Below are positions 21,948 through 33,160 of a stretch of DNA of 64,000 bases, in pieces. Origin of the DNA: Quercus robur. Its lineage: Eukaryota > Streptophyta > Magnoliopsida > Fagales > Fagaceae. Position numbers and translations under genes: made by a program. Numbering within the stretch: the first letter of the stretch is position 1; each line of letters starts with the position of its first letter. The notes below the pieces were generated by a model. The model searched no databases. It saw nothing but the letters and a program-made list of their open reading frames with translations, and had not been told where the DNA came from. The stretch spans positions 48,387,942 to 48,451,941 of the forward strand of contig NC_065542.1 of NCBI RefSeq assembly GCF_932294415.1. The letters run 5' to 3'.

Positions 21948-24722
21948 GGTTTAGAGGTGCCATTTAGCTTGGCATTAAATTTTGATTGGAGGGGGTCTCT
22001 CTCACACACCACCCCATACTTATGGGGGTAGAGGTGCCATTTAGCTTGGTACTAAATCTTGATTGGAGAGGGTATCTCATGAGCCCACGCTCTCACAGCA
22101 CGTGGGACTCACATATCTTGTGAGAGAAGGTCTCATGAGACCGTCTCATAAGATACTTCTTCCCTTGATTGACCTTATTTATCAGATCTCCATCAACTAT
22201 TGCCTACATTCATTTACGGAAGACAAGAGAGAAAATACACTACGTTAAAGAAAAAGGCAACTAGCCTCACCTCATTGATGCATTCTGGTCCATCAAAAGA
22301 TGGCTTACCCATTGCAGGTGTTACTGGGTGCCACACCTGGAGATTGGAAGACAAGAATAATAAATTTGGAATATTGTATACCATTTATACTCATAGTAGC
22401 AAATATAGATATAGAGAAGCTGTTGTTTCTTATATTCAGACAGCTCTTACCAAATCCGCATCTTCATATGGTTTAAGCATGTTATCAAACTTGGAAGATG
22501 AAGAACCATTTAGCCATGTATCAGTTGATACCTTATCACCCAAAATAACAGGCATCCTGTCTATAATGATGGTGCAATGAAAAAAATTAGTATATGACCA
22601 CTTTAATTTGGTGAAGATTGGCATAGTAAACAAATAATTTAGCAGAATCTGTGTAGATCCCACTTCCAATTCTAACATGATTGGTTGGAGAACAATTAGA
22701 AATCAAGCTTAAGATCTGTGATGATACCATAATCTATAACTACCATTTTAATTTTATCAAAATTTAAGGACTGATACTATAATGATACCACAATAATTCC
22801 TGTTCATTTTGTTAGAACTTACAACAGTGGGAAAATCATTAGCTTTTTATCCATAAAAATGTGGGATTCTTTTTAAATCTTGTTTGTGTGTGAAGACAAT
22901 AAATTCAAACATTCCTACTAGTCACCATTTCTAAACTCCAATCAAAAGTTTCTCTAGCTTTGGCATTTTTATGCCTTTTCTGAGACCTTTTCTGTGCATA
23001 AAAATGAAATATAGGCGATCTACAAGGACATCAATAGTCCAGTTATGTATGAAATACAAAAACTCAGCCAAAATAGCAGAAGGCAAGTAAAATCAACCAA
23101 CAAATTATATGCGTCATAGGAAGCAAACCCTGTACAACATACTCCAAATAGCAAGAAAGCAGAAGCATGGTAGCCATGCACATGACCTCAACTTTAAATT
23201 TACTGTTCCTTTAAAACATACAATTTTAAGTGATTACACAAGTTCCAAACATGTTTTTCAACTAATTACTCATCCTTTGATAGTGATACTTCACAGCATA
23301 AGTGGTACAAAAATACAACTACGAAACCTTAATCCCAAAAATTTGGAGTTGGTTATAAATCTTAACAATAATTGCACTCTTCTATCAAAAAACAAAAAGA
23401 AAACATTTGCTCATAACACTGATAGTACATCCCATTGACACATGATGACGAAAATAACAGATGAGTAACGTTAGTTTCTTTTTCTTGGGGTTTAGCACAC
23501 TAATTTACAATGTGCAGACATCACAAGATTAGAACATGTAATATGAATAAAATGAAACAAGCATGACTTACCATGCAGCCACTGTAATGCTGAAGAAGAA
23601 GAAGTAGTGAGAATTGTAAACGTGTAGAGGATCTCGCCTGCAGGAAATCATACACTAAAATAATTAAAATAAAGTATTAGCCTTCTCTTTTGAGGGAAAA
23701 GAATGAAAGAAACTATATCAACCACGGCAAATTTTTGGTAAAATGGTAGATATAGCAATAAGAAGAGTGCCTACAACTATAAGGATAAACAACATACTAA
23801 ACTGATCTTATTCACTAATACTGAAATTGGTATAACACAGAAAGAATATATCAGTTATTAGAGCTAATCAAATATAAAAATTTAATATGATGTATCTTCC
23901 AATAAATGTATCTAAAATACATGGGGGGAAAATAGTTTACCTTCTGAATTTTCCCATGCATCATAAAGAGCTGCAAACACAAGAGGCCTGCCATCCTTGA
24001 AATGGATGTAGTATGGCTGCTTTTTTTGTCCATCTTTTTTCCACTCGTAGAATCTGGGGTATTATACAAAGTCAAGTTATAGCGTAGAACATTTCATGCC
24101 ATATACAGATAAATTTGCAAATATATACACACACACAAACACAATATGAACATTTCTTACAAGATGACCTAAAACCATATAACAGGAAATCCTTTCAAAA
24201 AGGTTCTATTTTAATCACTGAAATTTAATAAGTTTAATATTGATTGTTAATATTCAGGAAAGTTAAAAATAAAATCAATCTACTATCAGAAAATTCTTCC
24301 TAGAGTACAATATTAAAGAAACAGGTGCCAAATATTGAGAAAAAAAACATACCCTTCTACTGCAACAAGGCACCGGTTTTTAGGGATTAAACGACGGAAA
24401 GAAGCCTTTTCACTTATTGACTCAGATCGGGCATTAAACTGCAATTCGCAACACATGAAATAACAAGAAATTTCCAATAGAAGTTGTATGATTTAAAGTC
24501 ATCTCAAACTAAACAACCAGTTTGATATAGAAATCAAAACAAATGCATATCAAACATGTAAATTATATGAGGAGAAAAAATCATTAACAATGTAAACACT
24601 ATCAGAAATTTTATTTACCAACCACAAATCTGTCCCCATTTCAGCTAAAGTGATAGAATTACAATGATCATCAATGAAGTCCCTAGGCTGTCAATCTTAA
24701 CCTCCACAATTAATGTCACACA

Positions 24723-24763
<41 letters not shown>

Positions 24764-26201
24764 GGAATGTTTGAGAAAGTTAATGAGTAAATAGAAGGAG
24801 TATTATGAACAAAAATAAAATGCTGACAAAATTTCCAAGACAGGGATGAGATAAAAGGTGTACCTCAAAATTAACATTTCAGTCTCATTGTTCAATTGAT
24901 CACAAAGACACAGATAAATAATGATTTGTCAACAGACTGGACATTCAAATAAATATTTACATTTGGATGTGAACTGGAGATGGAAAACCAACAAACAAAT
25001 AAAAGACTCTTACATGATATCATGACATAATTTTAAAATCTTGGAATAAAAATGACAACTTGTAGCTTAGGCAGTGTAACTAAACCGACACAAATAATTT
25101 AGATACGCAACTTAATTTATCAATTGAATGATTCATGACAACTGTGAGATGTTAAGCTAACCTGAGCAGAAAGATTAATACAGTTGTGGAAGGATGATCA
25201 GTGCAGAAAACTGAATTCTTAAACAAACGACATCATCCTAAAGCAGATTCACCCGGAACATTGTATTCTAGGTTTGGGCCCTTTATTTGCAGTTATAGTC
25301 TGTATTCAGGTCGCTCTAATGTTTGCGCGTTCCGTTTATGAGCACATATAAAACCAATTAATCAGAGACTTTTCATGCCTATTGTTATGCAGTAAGCCCA
25401 TCCTCATTTTCTTATAACTTGTCTTTGTGCATACAACATGTAAAAATGTTGCTATTCTTAAAAATGCAACCAACTTAGTGTTTGAAATTTTTCCATTTAA
25501 ACTTTGGTTACCTTTATAAAAGGGGGGAAAATGGGACGTGCGGTGGGCTATAATTAGTAGAGCATAAAGTGGAACACTACGAGTGGGACAAAGGATTTTT
25601 ATTCATCAAACTCACGCATTTGACAAGATGCATAAGGAAAACATCATAAATTCCTATACATTAGCACACTATGTTGTTGATTGTAGACATGTAGCATATT
25701 TAAGTTTAAATGTTAAACGAGATAGCAAAAATGTAAAGCAGTGATTTAAGAAGTTTAAGAATGCCTGGTATGTGTTTGAAAAAATGAGAAAGAGAGAGAG
25801 AAGTAAAAAATAGTTAAAAAGAGTACCATCTTGTAGTGATCAGGTTTGTCAGATTTTTTAGTGAAGCTGGGAATGAGTCCCCATTTCATACAATGAACAA
25901 CAACAGCATCTGATTCAGAAGCAGCAGCACCACCAGCAGCAGCAGATGCTGATGATGATGATCCTTGTTCTCTACGAACAACCGGCAAATGATGTCCCGG
26001 TGAAACGTTGTAGGATGGACGGTACCTATATATAATACTGATAAGTATTATTATTGAAAGCAATAATAATAGAAATGAAGAAAAGAGGTTAGCAGTTAGT
26101 ACGGACCGGTCCATGTGAAGATTACGAACTGAGGAGTTGTTGCGGTAACAAGCCCTAGGAATGTCATCAGCTCTCAGAGTACAACGACTTCTCCCACACA
26201 T
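20923..26201 (-). CDS. HMCES: HMCES / SRAP-domain protein (abasic-site DNA-protein crosslinker), 443 aa, 8 exons
   Basis: SRAP proteins bond covalently to abasic sites in single-stranded DNA through the N-terminal cysteine and shield replication forks. Exons in transcript order: 26107-26201, 25827-26025, 24353-24438, 23941-24053, 23572-23637, 22451-22560, 22271-22336, 20923-21519; all phases join to 444 codons including the stop. It starts MCGR, so Cys2 is exposed after Met removal, which fixes the start. Other SRAP motifs are MKWGLIPSF, NARSES, LVAVEGFYEW (active-site Glu) and WLHDRMPVIL (active-site His). The last exon is a plant-style disordered tail of ~200 residues with two tandem ~60-residue repeats, each starting SNPI(T/S)KFFSTK. 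It ends in QPTLFSYFGKS, a good PCNA-binding (PIP) box. No disruption is seen. Confidence 0.95.
21889..22070. repeat. Duplicated segment with a 30-base G run in HMCES intron 7
   Basis: The segment ctcacacaccacc...catacttat followed by gtgccatttagcttgg and gattggag occurs twice in tandem. In the first copy the short G tract has become an uninterrupted run of 30 G (21917-21946). Homopolymer length is prone to sequencing and assembly error. Confidence 0.85.
24723..24761. repeat. (CT)n microsatellite in HMCES intron 2
   Basis: About 19 uninterrupted CT repeats following cacacacact. Confidence 0.95.
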
Positions 26202-26549
26202 TTCCACTTCTCTCTCTCTCACTCTCTTCAATCTTTCTCTTCTCGTTTGGTGGAGTAAGTAACTTTTAGCGCTACACCTTCGCTTGTATATCTCTGATGC
26301 AAGACAAACTGCTAGACCGTTGGATTGCAAGTTGTAAGTTGTAACTGTCTTGAGATTCGAGGCGAGTAAACTCACGATTCCATTTACGACAGCGTTTTCC
26401 AATTTTTTTTTGGGGTAGGTGCGCGTGTGGGTTATAACGAAAAAAAAAAAAATATTCACTATTCAGTTTATTTTTATTATTATTTATAGGTCCTATTACT
26501 TTTAATACTATTTATGAGCCTCACTATATTATTTTAACTAACTTTTACC

Positions 26550-27462
26550 GCACTGCTACATAGAAAGGTTCTCACAGAGGACTTTTGTGACTTTTGTGGT
26601 GAAAGTGAATCTTCTGGTCATGCTTTGTGGGGATGTGTCATTGCTAAGGAAACTTGGGTTGAAACAAATTTCAGGATTGATAAACTAATTCACCCACCGA
26701 AGGAATTTCTTGATGTGGTCTGGTTGCTCCAGGAGTCACCTGGGGATACGAATTGGGAAGCCTTTGCTATCACGGCTTAGGGTTTGTGGAATAACAGAAA
26801 TGCAGTCCGGCATGGGGAAGCTTGTAAACGAGGGAAAACTATTGCAAGGGAAGCTCAGAAGTATGAACTTGAAGTGCATTCTGCCAGTCCAGTCAGCCTT
26901 ATTGGTGGTTCCTCTGCCCCTAGTCTCAAGCGTTGGTGTCCTCCCCCTAAAGGAACATACAAGGTCAATACTGATGCTGCGGTATTCAACAACTGGGGCT
27001 GCTGTGGCTACGGTGTGGTAATTAGAAATGATAAAGGGGAGCTGATGGGTGCATTGTGTAAGAAAGTTGAGTTTCCTTTAGGGCCTATTGAAGCAGAAGC
27101 AAAAGCTACGGAAGCGGGCATTTTTCTAGCTTGGGACTTGGGTCTGAAAGATATAGTAGTGGAAGGAGACTCCCAACAAGTTATACAAGCTCTAAATGGT
27201 TGCATCACACCGGCCCTGTCCATTCTGAAGGTTGTTGAAGGGCTGAAATTTTTTCTGATGCGGTTCAACTCTTGGAAGGCTGTTCATTCTAGGAGAATCA
27301 CCAACGAAGCAGCGCATTTACTAGCTAGGAATGCAATGAATGTGGAGAATAGTGTAATATGGGTTGAGGATACTCCTCCCCTAATTGAACACCAGATTTT
27401 GGTTGATGTAAGTTTCCTGGACTTCTGTCCAGATTAATGAAGTTAAGTTATCTGTTTCCAAT

Positions 27463-27491
<29 letters not shown>
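26550..27491 (+). mobile_element. 5'-truncated LINE (zinc-finger RVT and RNase H) with 14-bp TSD, upstream of HMCES
   Basis: Frame starts with FCDFCGESESSGHALWGC (zf-RVT pattern), has one stop in place of tryptophan (ITA-stop-GLWNNRN), then an RNase H-like domain: VNTDAAVFNNWGCCGYG, GPIEAEAKATE, DIVVEGDSQQVI, RITNEAAHLLAR. Stop at 27435-27437, then a poly-A of about 30. The 14-bp repeat aactaacttttacc flanks it at 26536-26549 and 27492-27505. It sits about 350 bp upstream of the HMCES start codon. Confidence 0.9.
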
Positions 27492-27495
<4 letters not shown>

Positions 27496-27579
27496 AACTT
27501 TTACCTTTATCAATAGTACTTTCAACAAAATAAGTGGTATCTAAACATCCTCTAAATTGCAAATTTCTCTCACACCGAG

Positions 27580-27788
27580 ACTGTGTTTGGATACCGCTTA
27601 TTTGCTGAAAACTGAAAACTTATTACTGAGAACATTAGCAAAATAATTTTTAAATATATGAATAGTGCTGTGGGATCCAAATTTACCTAGAAATTTGTGA
27701 AAAAGTGAGTTTGGTGGTATGTGAACAGTACCTATAGGACTCGCTAAAAAAACGCTGAACACGAGCAAAATGCCCAATCCAAACGCAT
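27580..27788 (+). mobile_element. MITE of family A
   Basis: Starts gtgtttggataccgcttatt and ends cccaatccaaacgcat, so terminal repeats are gtttggat/atccaaac. Direct accgag occurs on both sides (27574-27579, 27789-27794) as a possible TSD. It shares gaaaactgaaaac, caaaataatttttaaat and gaatagtgctgtggga with the other copies. Confidence 0.7.
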
Positions 27789-27794
27789 ACCGAG

Positions 27795-28150
27795 TGTCTA
27801 GATTTTAGGTGAAGAAGTCTTAAAATTTGAATTTTATCTCTTAAATTTTATGATATTTAGATTTTGCACCTTCTTTTTGAAGTATCAAAATTTAGGAAGG
27901 TAAAATCTAAATACTTTCAAATTTTAGAAGATAAAATCTAAATTCTGAATAATTATAATGTAAAATTTAAATACTCTTAAACTTTTTTTTGAAACCAAAT
28001 ACTCTTAAATTTTAAAATATAAAATTCAAATTTTGAAATTTCGTGGTATAAATTCAAACACCCTTCTTTTCGGTGTAATTTACAATTTATTTCTTAAAAA
28101 AATACAATTCCTAAAATACCGTCGGTTTTTTGCTTATCGACGAAAATAGA
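27795..28150. other. AT-rich spacer with short degenerate repeats
   Basis: Repeated variants of taaaatctaaat and ttttaaaattt occur, but no gene or element ends are supported. Confidence 0.4.
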
Positions 28151-28907
28151 AAACAAAACCCAAAACCCTCCTCAGCGACTCCTCACATCTACAGTCTACA
28201 CTACACGTTTTTTTGCACATACTCGGAATTCATTCACTCTCAGGTACGGTTTCTCCTCTTTTTGGCAACTTAAATTAATTGAAGAATCTCTCTCTCTCAG
28301 GTTTTTTATGATTATGGCTTCCTATTTTCATTTCATTTTCATAAACCTTTAGATAGCAGCTATCAAGGGATTCAAAGGCTATTTGGGACACTGTATTTGT
28401 TTTTTTTTTAATTTTTTTTTTTGGGGTCCTTTGAATTGATGATGACTCGTTGAAATTGTTTAGGGACAGTGAAATGTTTCAATAGATTAGAGGTGAAAGG
28501 TATATATATTTTCGGATGCAAGTTTGGATAAGAATTTATGGGGTTTTGTTATTACTGTATATGTTTCACAACAATTTTAGTTTTTATGTATTTTTGTTAT
28601 GCTGTAATTCCATTTCTAAACTTACTGATAATATGTTATGTTGTTAACCATTACTCCTTTTTTCTTTCTTTTTATAAGTACTATTTATCCGTAGTTAAAT
28701 CATAATGAAATGTTTTTTTGGGTAGTTGATAGAGGGTAAAGGTACATATTTTCGAATGCTACTGTATTGTTTCACAAGAATTTAGCTTTTCTGCATCTAG
28801 TTTTGCAGGAATACTGTTCATAGTTATTTATGGATTTCAAAGTATTAGTGAATTAAACTCTAACCTCTTTTGAGATTAGAAAATCAGAATCAGAAAGCTG
28901 CCAATCT

Positions 28908-31900
28908 ATGCTCTCCCTGACCAAACGAATCCAGGCCTTAGCCCCATGCCTGCGCCCCGCTTCCCAGCAAGTCCGATGGGCCCGGACTGACACGGGCACA
29001 ACTAGGAGGCCTAGACGGGCAGCTCTGGCCCCGGCACTAGCAAAGAAGGCGGATGAGAAAAAATCGGAGTGGTGGGTAGTGGACGGTGAAATGCATGAGG
29101 TTGGTGATCATGTGCCTCCACGTGAGCGCTTTGTGATCCCAAGGGACAACATTCCCAATAAGCGCCGCAAGCAGCTCCGGGAGCAGTTCATGCGCCGCAC
29201 TCGCCTCATCATCAAGGAAGCGGTTTGTCCACTTTTCTTCTGGTTTATCATTACTTGGTTTGTGAGAGCTAGTTTGGTTACCTAATTTTTATTAGCTATT
29301 GATATTGTAAAGGAGCATGAGCCCTGGTGCAACAAGTACATGCAATTGTATCAGGAGCTTAGAGAGAATTGGGAGAGGTTGTACTGGGATGAAGGCTACT
29401 CCAAGAAAATTGCACAAGATCATGCTAACTACGAGTCCGCCGAAGATGATGATCAAGATTTTTCTCCTTACAGGTTTCTCTTTATTTCATATTGCAAAAC
29501 TTGGACAATGGACTCTCAATTTTTTCTTCTTTTGATTGTGTTTCATTCATAAGCATCAATTTTTTAGTGAATAAGACTCGATTTGTTTGAAGTAAAGAGT
29601 ATGTGATGTTGACAATGGATACTAAATTTAACCTTCTTTTGATTGTGTTTCAGGAGCAGGCGATTAGCTGCTGAGCCAATGAAGGTATGGTTTTGAATTG
29701 GATTAAGAATGCTATCTTGTCTGCTTTACTTCCAAGGTTTAGTACTTTCAACTTTCAAGATTGGGCTAATATAGAGTGCTCTAGAAACACAGTTGATTTA
29801 TGCTAGCTGATGAGGGCTAGGAGCTTTTAGATTGGTTTACTTAGATTTTACTTGAAAGGATGTTTCAATATATGGTTGATGGCATATCTAGGCATCAACG
29901 ATCACTAATAAGAAAACATTAGGCAAGATGTCACTATGTGGATTGGTGTTGCATGCGTTGGTGTAGTGGGGAGGGGGTGGAATACCTTCTGATTTTCACT
30001 GCGGAAGCTTATGAATTGTGGTGTTTTGTATTTAGATCTTTTGGTATCTCTTGGGTCTTACCAAAGAGTGTGAAAGATCTTTTGTTTGGTTGGTGGAATT
30101 GGATGGGAAAACATTCGTTGGATATTGGAATTTGGTTCCATTATGTTTGATGTGGGTTATTTGGTGAGAGCAAAATAGGCGAACATCTGAGGATATGGAG
30201 AGTACAAGGGACCAACTTCTAGCTTATTTTGTTGGCACTCTGTTTGATTGGTCTTGTGCTTGGGGACTCACAAATAGAGATTCCATTCCAGTGTTTATTG
30301 AGTCTCTATCTTTTTGTACATAATCATTTGTACTTTTTGTAATTCTTTAGGCTATTTCTTGCCTCTCTCTCTCTTTTCTTTTTCTTTTTTTTTTTTTTTG
30401 GTGCATGATGTAGTCTCTTTTCAATAAATTTCTATTACTTATCAAAAAATAATTGAGAGCATGCTTTTTTTTTTTTTGCTAGTAGTTTTTCTATTTAAAG
30501 AAACACCCCTGTATGAGAAGAAAGAAAAGTCTTAATTCATTCAAAAGAACCAAAAATATGATAGTTTATCATGATTTCATTGGGCAAAATTGCTGCAAGA
30601 ATGCTTATTTGCCACTTGAAAGTAATATTTTCTGCCCTATGGTTATGTAAATGAGTATCTCCTTCTTATCACTCTCTGGTTCTACTGGGAGAAATAGTTC
30701 AAAATAGGAAAAAAAGAAGGATCCCAGTCTCTAGTATGACATTTTTATTTTGCTCAATGGTCTCCATTGCAACTTATTAATTTTATTTAAGCAAGAAGGG
30801 TGCACTTCTGGTTTTGTAATTTATGCTACAAGAGTAATGGATGTGTTTGATCTAGAAAAATAGTTTGATTTAGTTTGAACATTTTTATCACTTAATATTT
30901 AATATTTAAGTCTAGTTACATGTGCCACTACCACAGAAATTGACTGGATTTTAATACAGGACCAGGGTTTCGGGAGGAACAGGCAAGGTGATAATTGGGA
31001 AAGGGTCAGCCAAATTCGGGATAAGTTTGAATTTGACAGGGAGAAAAGAATGAGAGATAAAGGTAGGCTTAACGTGTTTGAGCTTTATTTTACTTGCTTG
31101 CATTCTTTTTTGTGTTTTGGTCTCACTGATTCCTTAGACCTGGGTGATGGATCATTGCTGAAAGCGAAGTAACACTCTCAATAGCACCTTGAGCTAGGTT
31201 TGTTTATCAGCTTTTTAGCTTTCCTTCAGCAGGCTAAATGATCTTGAGCTCAAATCTCATTCATCACTATGTGGGTGGCCTTGCAAAATATATTTTCATG
31301 CAACTGAGGTTAATAAAGTTTGGTCCCTTGACTTGTTTTGGAAGAACTTGCCACTTATTATCAAATAGTTTTAAATTAGTGGTGACAGTTTTCCCATAAA
31401 TTAGCAACGAGTTATGTCAAAGTCCATTGTGTAAACCTCATACTAAAACATAGATGAGATAATTAGATGGAATCCTGGAATTCCATGCATCTGTTTTATG
31501 GTATCAAAATCTGGTACAATCACTAATGGGGAAAGGGAAAAGAGCAATTTATCAGGAAAAAACCCCACCCCTGTGCCTGTTTTTTGAGACTATTGAAATC
31601 TTGCATATTCTGGTAGTAGGGTGGAAAATCCTTCATATTGGTCAACTTCTCTTGGGTAACTGCAACAAAGATTTTTTTCTTCACTGCACACATTTTTGTT
31701 TTCCCCCCATAGTTACAATGAAGGAGGGGCAATTTAAATCCTAGACATTTGCATTAGAAATACCAAGAAGTGCGAGTTAAGTTACAAGGCTCTTGGCCTC
31801 GCTGCACACTTTCACATAGTAACTATATTATGCTTAATGCACTAGCTCCACAATTATATATATAGCAGATTTGAATATTAGTAGACTAGAAAGGGAATCA

Positions 31901-32811
31901 TTTAGTTCTGCTTTCTGTTGCAATTGGGGGCTACACCTTTCCTTATATTGTAGCAATTAGAGAAATTGGGGTCACTGCCACTGAAAAAAGTTATGCTATG
32001 TTTGAAAGTTTTGAGAGAGAGGAGAGTAGAGGGGAGTAGAGGGAAGGAGAGTAGTGGAGAGGAGAGTAAAAGGGAATGGTTATCTTTCACCTTGTTTGGA
32101 TGTTTTTAAAATTAAGGAGGGAGGGGAATAATTAGTCTTTTCATTTGTAATTTTGTTAATATGGTAAGGTTAAGTTTGATAATTCATTTGGTCAAGCATT
32201 TTTATGCTCCACTCTTCCTTCAAATCTCTCCAATTTGGGGGAATTAAAAATGAGGAGTTAGAAGTAGTTCAAACCCCTCCCCCCCCCCCCCCCCCCCCCC
32301 CACCCCCCCCCCTCCCCTCCTTCCTTAAAAAACATCCAAACAAGTTTATTAAATTACTCTCCCTCCCTCTACTCTACTCTCCCTCCTTCCCCCAACATCC
32401 AAACATAGCGTTAGTGAATTACTAAATATTGAAACCTTGACATTTTGTTCTGCTTTATGTTCATGAAATCTTGACATTGATCTAACACAACTAACTTTCA
32501 GGATATAGACCCATAATAGCTGCCATTAAAGACAATATTGATTCAAATGATATGTAAAACAAAGAGGAGCGAATTTGTTAAAATGCGATGATTAAAAGCA
32601 TCTGAGATGAATGGGCCTTTGCTCATTTTGCATATTTTCTATTTGAATTAATCTTTACAAATTGTGATGTTTTTGGTGTGATGTTCATGATCTTTTTATC
32701 TCAGCGTTTGCACCCATGAATGGAGGAACTACTTCTGAGTTACCTGATACAAACTCCTGGAAGCAACCATTTGATGCTCAGAGATACTTTTCACATAGTG
32801 AAAGTGACTGA
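28908..32811 (+). CDS. Uncharacterised plant protein, 238 aa, probably mitochondrial
   Basis: I do not recognise the family with certainty. Exons: 28908-29222, 29313-29473, 29654-29684, 30960-31062, 32705-32811; phases join without stops to 239 codons. A 5'UTR intron is likely (donor at 28244, caggtacgg; acceptor just before 28908). The first ~45 residues are rich in Arg, Ala and Ser with no acidic residue before Asp27 (MLSLTKRIQALAPCLRPASQ), as in mitochondrial targeting peptides. The body is highly charged: NKRRKQLREQFMRRTRLI, EHEPWCNKYMQLYQELRENW, ERLYWDEGYSKKIAQDHANY, ESAEDDDQDF, then DQGFGRNRQGDNWERVSQIR. No membrane segment. Basic N-terminal, helix-rich composition would fit an organellar ribosome-associated protein, but that is a guess. 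Intact codon structure and clean splice sites argue that it is expressed. Confidence 0.85.
29920..30451 (+). mobile_element. LINE 3'-end fragment in intron 3 of the 238-aa gene
   Basis: Broken frames encode DWCCMRWCSGEGVEYLL, AYELWCFVFRSFGISWVLP and LLFGWWNW, the zf-RVT region of plant L1 elements. A degenerate tail follows, then the terminal sequence ttcaataaatttctattacttatcaaaaaa (shown here in full only as its two parts: ttcaataaatttctatt and acttatcaaaaaa). A pyrimidine tract lies at 30361-30400. No clear TSD. Confidence 0.7.
31995..32409. mobile_element. MITE with 10-bp perfect terminal repeats and a poly-C run, in intron 4 of the 238-aa gene
   Basis: Ends are GCTATGTTTG and CAAACATAGC. 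The left half is rich in gagaggagagtaga and the right half in the complement tctactctactctcc, so the element folds back. Direct gtta lies outside both ends. A C tract of 22 plus 11 (32279-32312) marks the middle. Confidence 0.65.
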
Positions 32812-33160
32812 TAGAACTCTGTATACCTAAAGAAAGAAAAGGAGAAAAGTTGGGACAATTTTCCTTCAGTCATTCTCTCACTATATTGCTGCTGGTATCA
32901 TTGCTTCAGTCAAGATAGCAACTGGAGCCTGCCATTACTGTAGCAAAGTAGCCATATCTCTTCTTCTTTTCTTTGTTGGATGTATGTAGATTTTTTTTTT
33001 TTTTTTGGGTGGGGGAGGGGGGCATCTGGGGAGTCTTTGAGGTGGAAATCTAATTGAAACTGAACTACAAAATATTTCCCAGCAATATATATATTATGAC
33101 ATGTAAACTTTTGTATCCATAACATGATGAAAGGTCTTGTAATGTAGCTTTCATATGTTA
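32812..33160 (+). other. Likely 3'UTR and downstream flank of the 238-aa gene
   Basis: Follows the stop codon and holds no frame of interest. T and G homopolymers occur at 32991-33020. The transcript end is not visible with certainty. Confidence 0.4.

Noticed and set aside
26710-27437. Host gene with RNase H fold
   Set aside because: zf-RVT motif, poly-A tail and 14-bp TSD show it is a LINE fragment.
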